A program made the translations under genes and the position numbers. This document shows, piece after piece, positions 8,521-9,637 of a stretch of DNA of 9,637 nucleotides; position 1 is the first letter of the stretch; every line of letters starts with the position of its first letter. Under the pieces are notes generated by a model. It was not told the DNA's origin, made no database searches, and worked only from the letters and a program-made list of their open reading frames with translations. Source of the DNA: a bacterium. GTDB lineage: Bacteria; Zhuqueibacterota; QNDG01; JAFGCO01. Where the stretch lies: assembly GCA_016932575.1 (NCBI GenBank), contig JAFGCO010000054.1, positions 1 through 9,637 on the forward strand. The letters are read 5' to 3'.

Positions 8521-9048
8521 TTATTTTTCCAAACTGACCTGGAGAAAATCCAGCTCGACAGGTGTCGAGCGACCAAAGATACTGACCATAACTTTCAACT
8601 TCTTTTTTTCGTGATTCACATCCTCTACAACACCGGAAAAATCTGTAAACGGACCATCAATGACTTTCACCGGATCGCCTTCTCGAAATGGGACATCAAA
8701 CACCTCCTCATCCCGGCGATCCTCAACACGGCCAAGAATACGCTTGACTTCATCTTCCTGTAAGGGCACGGCCTGATTTTTAGGACCAACAAAATTCGTT
8801 ACGCCCGGTGTGTTTAAAACAAGATGCTGGGTTTTTTTATTCAGCTCCATCTCAACCAACATATAACCCGGGAAAAACATCCTATTCTTGACGCGCTTTT
8901 TACCATCACGCATCTCAACGACATCCTCAGAGGGTATAAGCACACGAGCAATCTGATCCTGTAAATTCACACGCTCAATCTCATTTTCCAAATATTTTTT
9001 GATCTTCTTCTCGTGCCCTGAGAAAACATGTATTGCGTACCACTGCAA
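8521..9048 (-). CDS. nusG: Transcription termination/antitermination factor NusG
   Basis: Universal elongation factor that binds the polymerase clamp through its NGN domain and Rho or ribosomal protein S10 through its KOW domain. From TTG 9048 it has 175 residues, a typical size. The NGN domain spans about 1-110, starting WYAIHVFSGHEKK and containing FFPGYMLVEM (58-67) and PGVTNFVG (81-88). The KOW domain covers about 122-175 (REGDPVKVIDGPFTDFSGVVEDV). The TTG start is preferred because homologues begin a few residues before the WYA motif and AGGTGAT lies just upstream. An in-frame ATG at 9132 would add 28 residues, all overlapping secE, that do not resemble NusG. The ribosome binding site overlaps the secE stop codon, suggesting translational coupling. 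Confidence 0.96.
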   Translation of the reverse strand: MQWYAIHVFSGHEKKIKKYLENEIERVNLQDQIARVLIPSEDVVEMRDGKKRVKNRMFFPGYMLVEMELNKKTQHLVLNTPGVTNFVGPKNQAVPLQEDEVKRILGRVEDRRDEEVFDVPFREGDPVKVIDGPFTDFSGVVEDVNHEKKKLKVMVSIFGRSTPVELDFLQVSLEK

Positions 9049-9051
9049 TAA

Positions 9052-9058
9052 ATCACCT
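9052..9058 (-). promoter_or_regulatory. Ribosome binding site deciding the TTG start of nusG
   Basis: AGGTGAT precedes TTG CAG TGG TAC, with five bases between AGGTG and the TTG. Its first two bases are part of the secE stop codon TAG, so ribosomes ending secE sit directly on the nusG start region. Confidence 0.65.
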
Positions 9059-9242
9059 ATTGAAAAATAATTTTTAGAAGCTGGCTTAAAATCCAATCCA
9101 CACCAAAAATAAATGCGGACAGCACCAGACATAAGGCAATCACTACCCAGGCTGATCCGAACAACTCTTCCCGTGAAGGCCAGCTTACCTTGGATAATTC
9201 ATTCCCCACATCACTAAAATAATTCGTTACTTTTCGAATCAT
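9057..9242 (-). CDS. secE: Preprotein translocase subunit SecE
   Basis: Small essential membrane subunit that clamps SecY in the Sec protein-export channel. It has 61 residues, the short single-span form found in most bacteria. An amphipathic cytoplasmic helix (about 1-28) carries the conserved ELSKVSWPSREEL motif at 15-27, followed by one transmembrane segment (about 31-52, AWVVIALCLVLSAFIFGVDWIL). The start is ATG 9242 with AGGGAG six bases upstream. A longer in-frame start at 9290 would place the first codons inside the tRNA-Trp gene and was rejected. The gene begins 21 bases after the tRNA, and its stop overlaps the ribosome binding site of nusG. Confidence 0.96.
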   Translation of the reverse strand: MIRKVTNYFSDVGNELSKVSWPSREELFGSAWVVIALCLVLSAFIFGVDWILSQLLKIIFQ

Positions 9243-9263
9243 TGCTTTCTCCCTAAGAAAAAG

Positions 9264-9337
9264 CAGGCCTGGAGGGACTCGAACCCCCAACCCCCGGATT
9301 TGGAGTCCGGTGCACTAGCCAATTGTGCTACAGGCCT
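9264..9337 (-). tRNA. trnW: tRNA-Trp (anticodon CCA)
   Basis: A complete 74-base cloverleaf can be folded by eye. It has a 7-bp acceptor stem AGGCCTG/CAGGCCT, a D stem GCAC/GTGC, an anticodon stem CCGGA/TCCGG with loop CTCCAAA (anticodon CCA), a five-base variable loop, a T stem with one G-U pair around TTCGAGT, and discriminator G as in bacterial tRNA-Trp. The 3' CCA is not encoded (the next bases are CTT), so CCA must be added after transcription. It sits inside the protein operon between rpmG and secE, so RNase P and 3' processing would cut the message here. Confidence 0.96.
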
Positions 9338-9381
9338 AAACACCAATAATTCCGAATACCAGGACATCACCATTTGATTGA

Positions 9382-9531
9382 TTACCTGGTTTCTTTATGG
9401 ACCGTGTGCTTATTGCAGAACCGACAGTATTTTTTAAATTCCACACGGCCGCTATGGATCTTCTTATTTTTGGTCGTTGTATAATTTCGCTGCTTACAAT
9501 CGACACATTCTAATGTGATAATATCTCGCAT
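9382..9531 (-). CDS. rpmG: 50S ribosomal protein L33, zinc-binding type
   Basis: Small large-subunit protein near the E site. It has 49 residues, normal for L33. Two CxxC pairs, Cys9-Cys12 (ECVDC) and Cys36-Cys39 (YCRFC), form a zinc ribbon, so this is the zinc-containing form. The motif sequence continues with [11 protein letters not shown] and ends KHTVHKETR. The start is ATG 9531 with only a weak GAG seven bases upstream. It lies 22 bases after the tuf stop and 44 bases before the tRNA. Organisms often carry a second, zinc-free paralogue elsewhere; this window cannot show whether one exists. Confidence 0.95.
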   Translation of the reverse strand: MRDIITLECVDCKQRNYTTTKNKKIHSGRVEFKKYCRFCNKHTVHKETR

Positions 9532-9553
9532 AAAATCTCAACCGTGTGATTAT

Positions 9554-9637
9554 TTATTCAACAATTTCACCGACCACACCGGCACCGACGGTTCGGCCAC
9601 CCTCACGAATCGCAAAACGAAGGCCCTCTTCCATCGC
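9554..9637 (-). CDS. tuf: Elongation factor Tu (C-terminal 27 residues only)
   Basis: The GTPase that delivers aminoacyl-tRNA to the ribosome. Only the last 27 codons and the TAA stop are inside the window, ending at its right edge in frame. The visible residues contain MEEGLRFAIREGGRTVGAGV and end VVGEIVE, the highly conserved C-terminal strand of domain III. Position at the head of rpmG, tRNA-Trp, secE and nusG matches the usual tufB-type location. The rest of the gene lies outside the window. Confidence 0.95.
   Translation of the reverse strand, partial: AMEEGLRFAIREGGRTVGAGVVGEIVE

Noticed and set aside
8521-9132. NusG of 203 residues from ATG 9132
   Set aside because: The first 28 residues overlap secE in another frame and lack NusG character; the TTG start has a good ribosome binding site.
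9057-9290. Longer SecE of 77 residues starting at 9290
   Set aside because: The extra 16 codons lie in the 3' half of tRNA-Trp and do not resemble SecE; ATG 9242 has a well-spaced AGGGAG.
9358-9390. ACCAGG/CCTGGT inverted repeat after rpmG as a terminator
   Set aside because: Only six base pairs with a loop of about 21 bases and no U tract; one arm is within the last codons of rpmG.
1-9637. A novel defence, mobile or biosynthetic system
   Set aside because: Every gene is a standard translation, secretion or transcription core gene in conserved order; no repeats, transposase, integrase or foreign-looking segment is visible. Novelty, if any, is limited to the two large intergenic gaps.

Overview
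All genes in this window are on the minus strand. Read in the direction of transcription, from the right edge to the left edge, the order is tuf (3' end only), rpmG (L33), tRNA-Trp(CCA), secE, nusG, rplK (L11), rplA (L1), rplJ (L10), rplL (L7/L12), rpoB, and rpoC (first 762 codons, running off the left edge). This is the classic bacterial translation/transcription core cluster. There is no mobile element, CRISPR array, foreign-looking gene or gene-free stretch over 300 bases. The DNA is moderately AT-rich and looks uniform throughout.

The organism is most likely a member of the FCB superphylum or a neighbouring lineage, outside or beside classical Bacteroidetes. The beta subunit has the '[12 protein letters not shown]' form of the rifampicin region and '[15 protein letters not shown]'. 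The beta' subunit has '[18 protein letters not shown]' and a Lys/Gly-rich insertion before the bridge helix. These wordings are those I associate with FCB RNA polymerases rather than with Proteobacteria or Firmicutes. This is recalled family knowledge, not a search result. The rifampicin-contact residues look like the sensitive type.

The genes serve one purpose: building ribosomes, elongation machinery and RNA polymerase. tuf, rpmG, rplK, rplA, rplJ and rplL supply translation parts; L11, L10 and L12 form the ribosomal stalk on which EF-Tu works. secE supplies the small subunit of the Sec translocon, and nusG the elongation factor that binds polymerase and couples it to the ribosome. rpoB and rpoC supply the polymerase core. 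Most junctions are 8 to 50 bases, consistent with cotranscription. Only two gaps are larger: rplJ-rplL (125 bases) and rpoB-rpoC (147 bases). Both hold structure that the genes do not explain.

The rplJ-rplL gap has a good sigma70-like promoter (TTGAGA, 17-base spacer, GATAAT), overlapped by two TGATCA palindromes 22 bases apart. It could supply the extra L12 that ribosomes need. The rpoB-rpoC gap has a 9-bp hairpin whose 8-base loop is exactly a consensus Shine-Dalgarno sequence (GGAGGTGA), with the ATG of an 11-codon mini-ORF in its 3' arm. This is the most unusual thing in the window. nusG and rpoC both appear to start at TTG, and rpoB may do so as well. No intrinsic terminator was seen.
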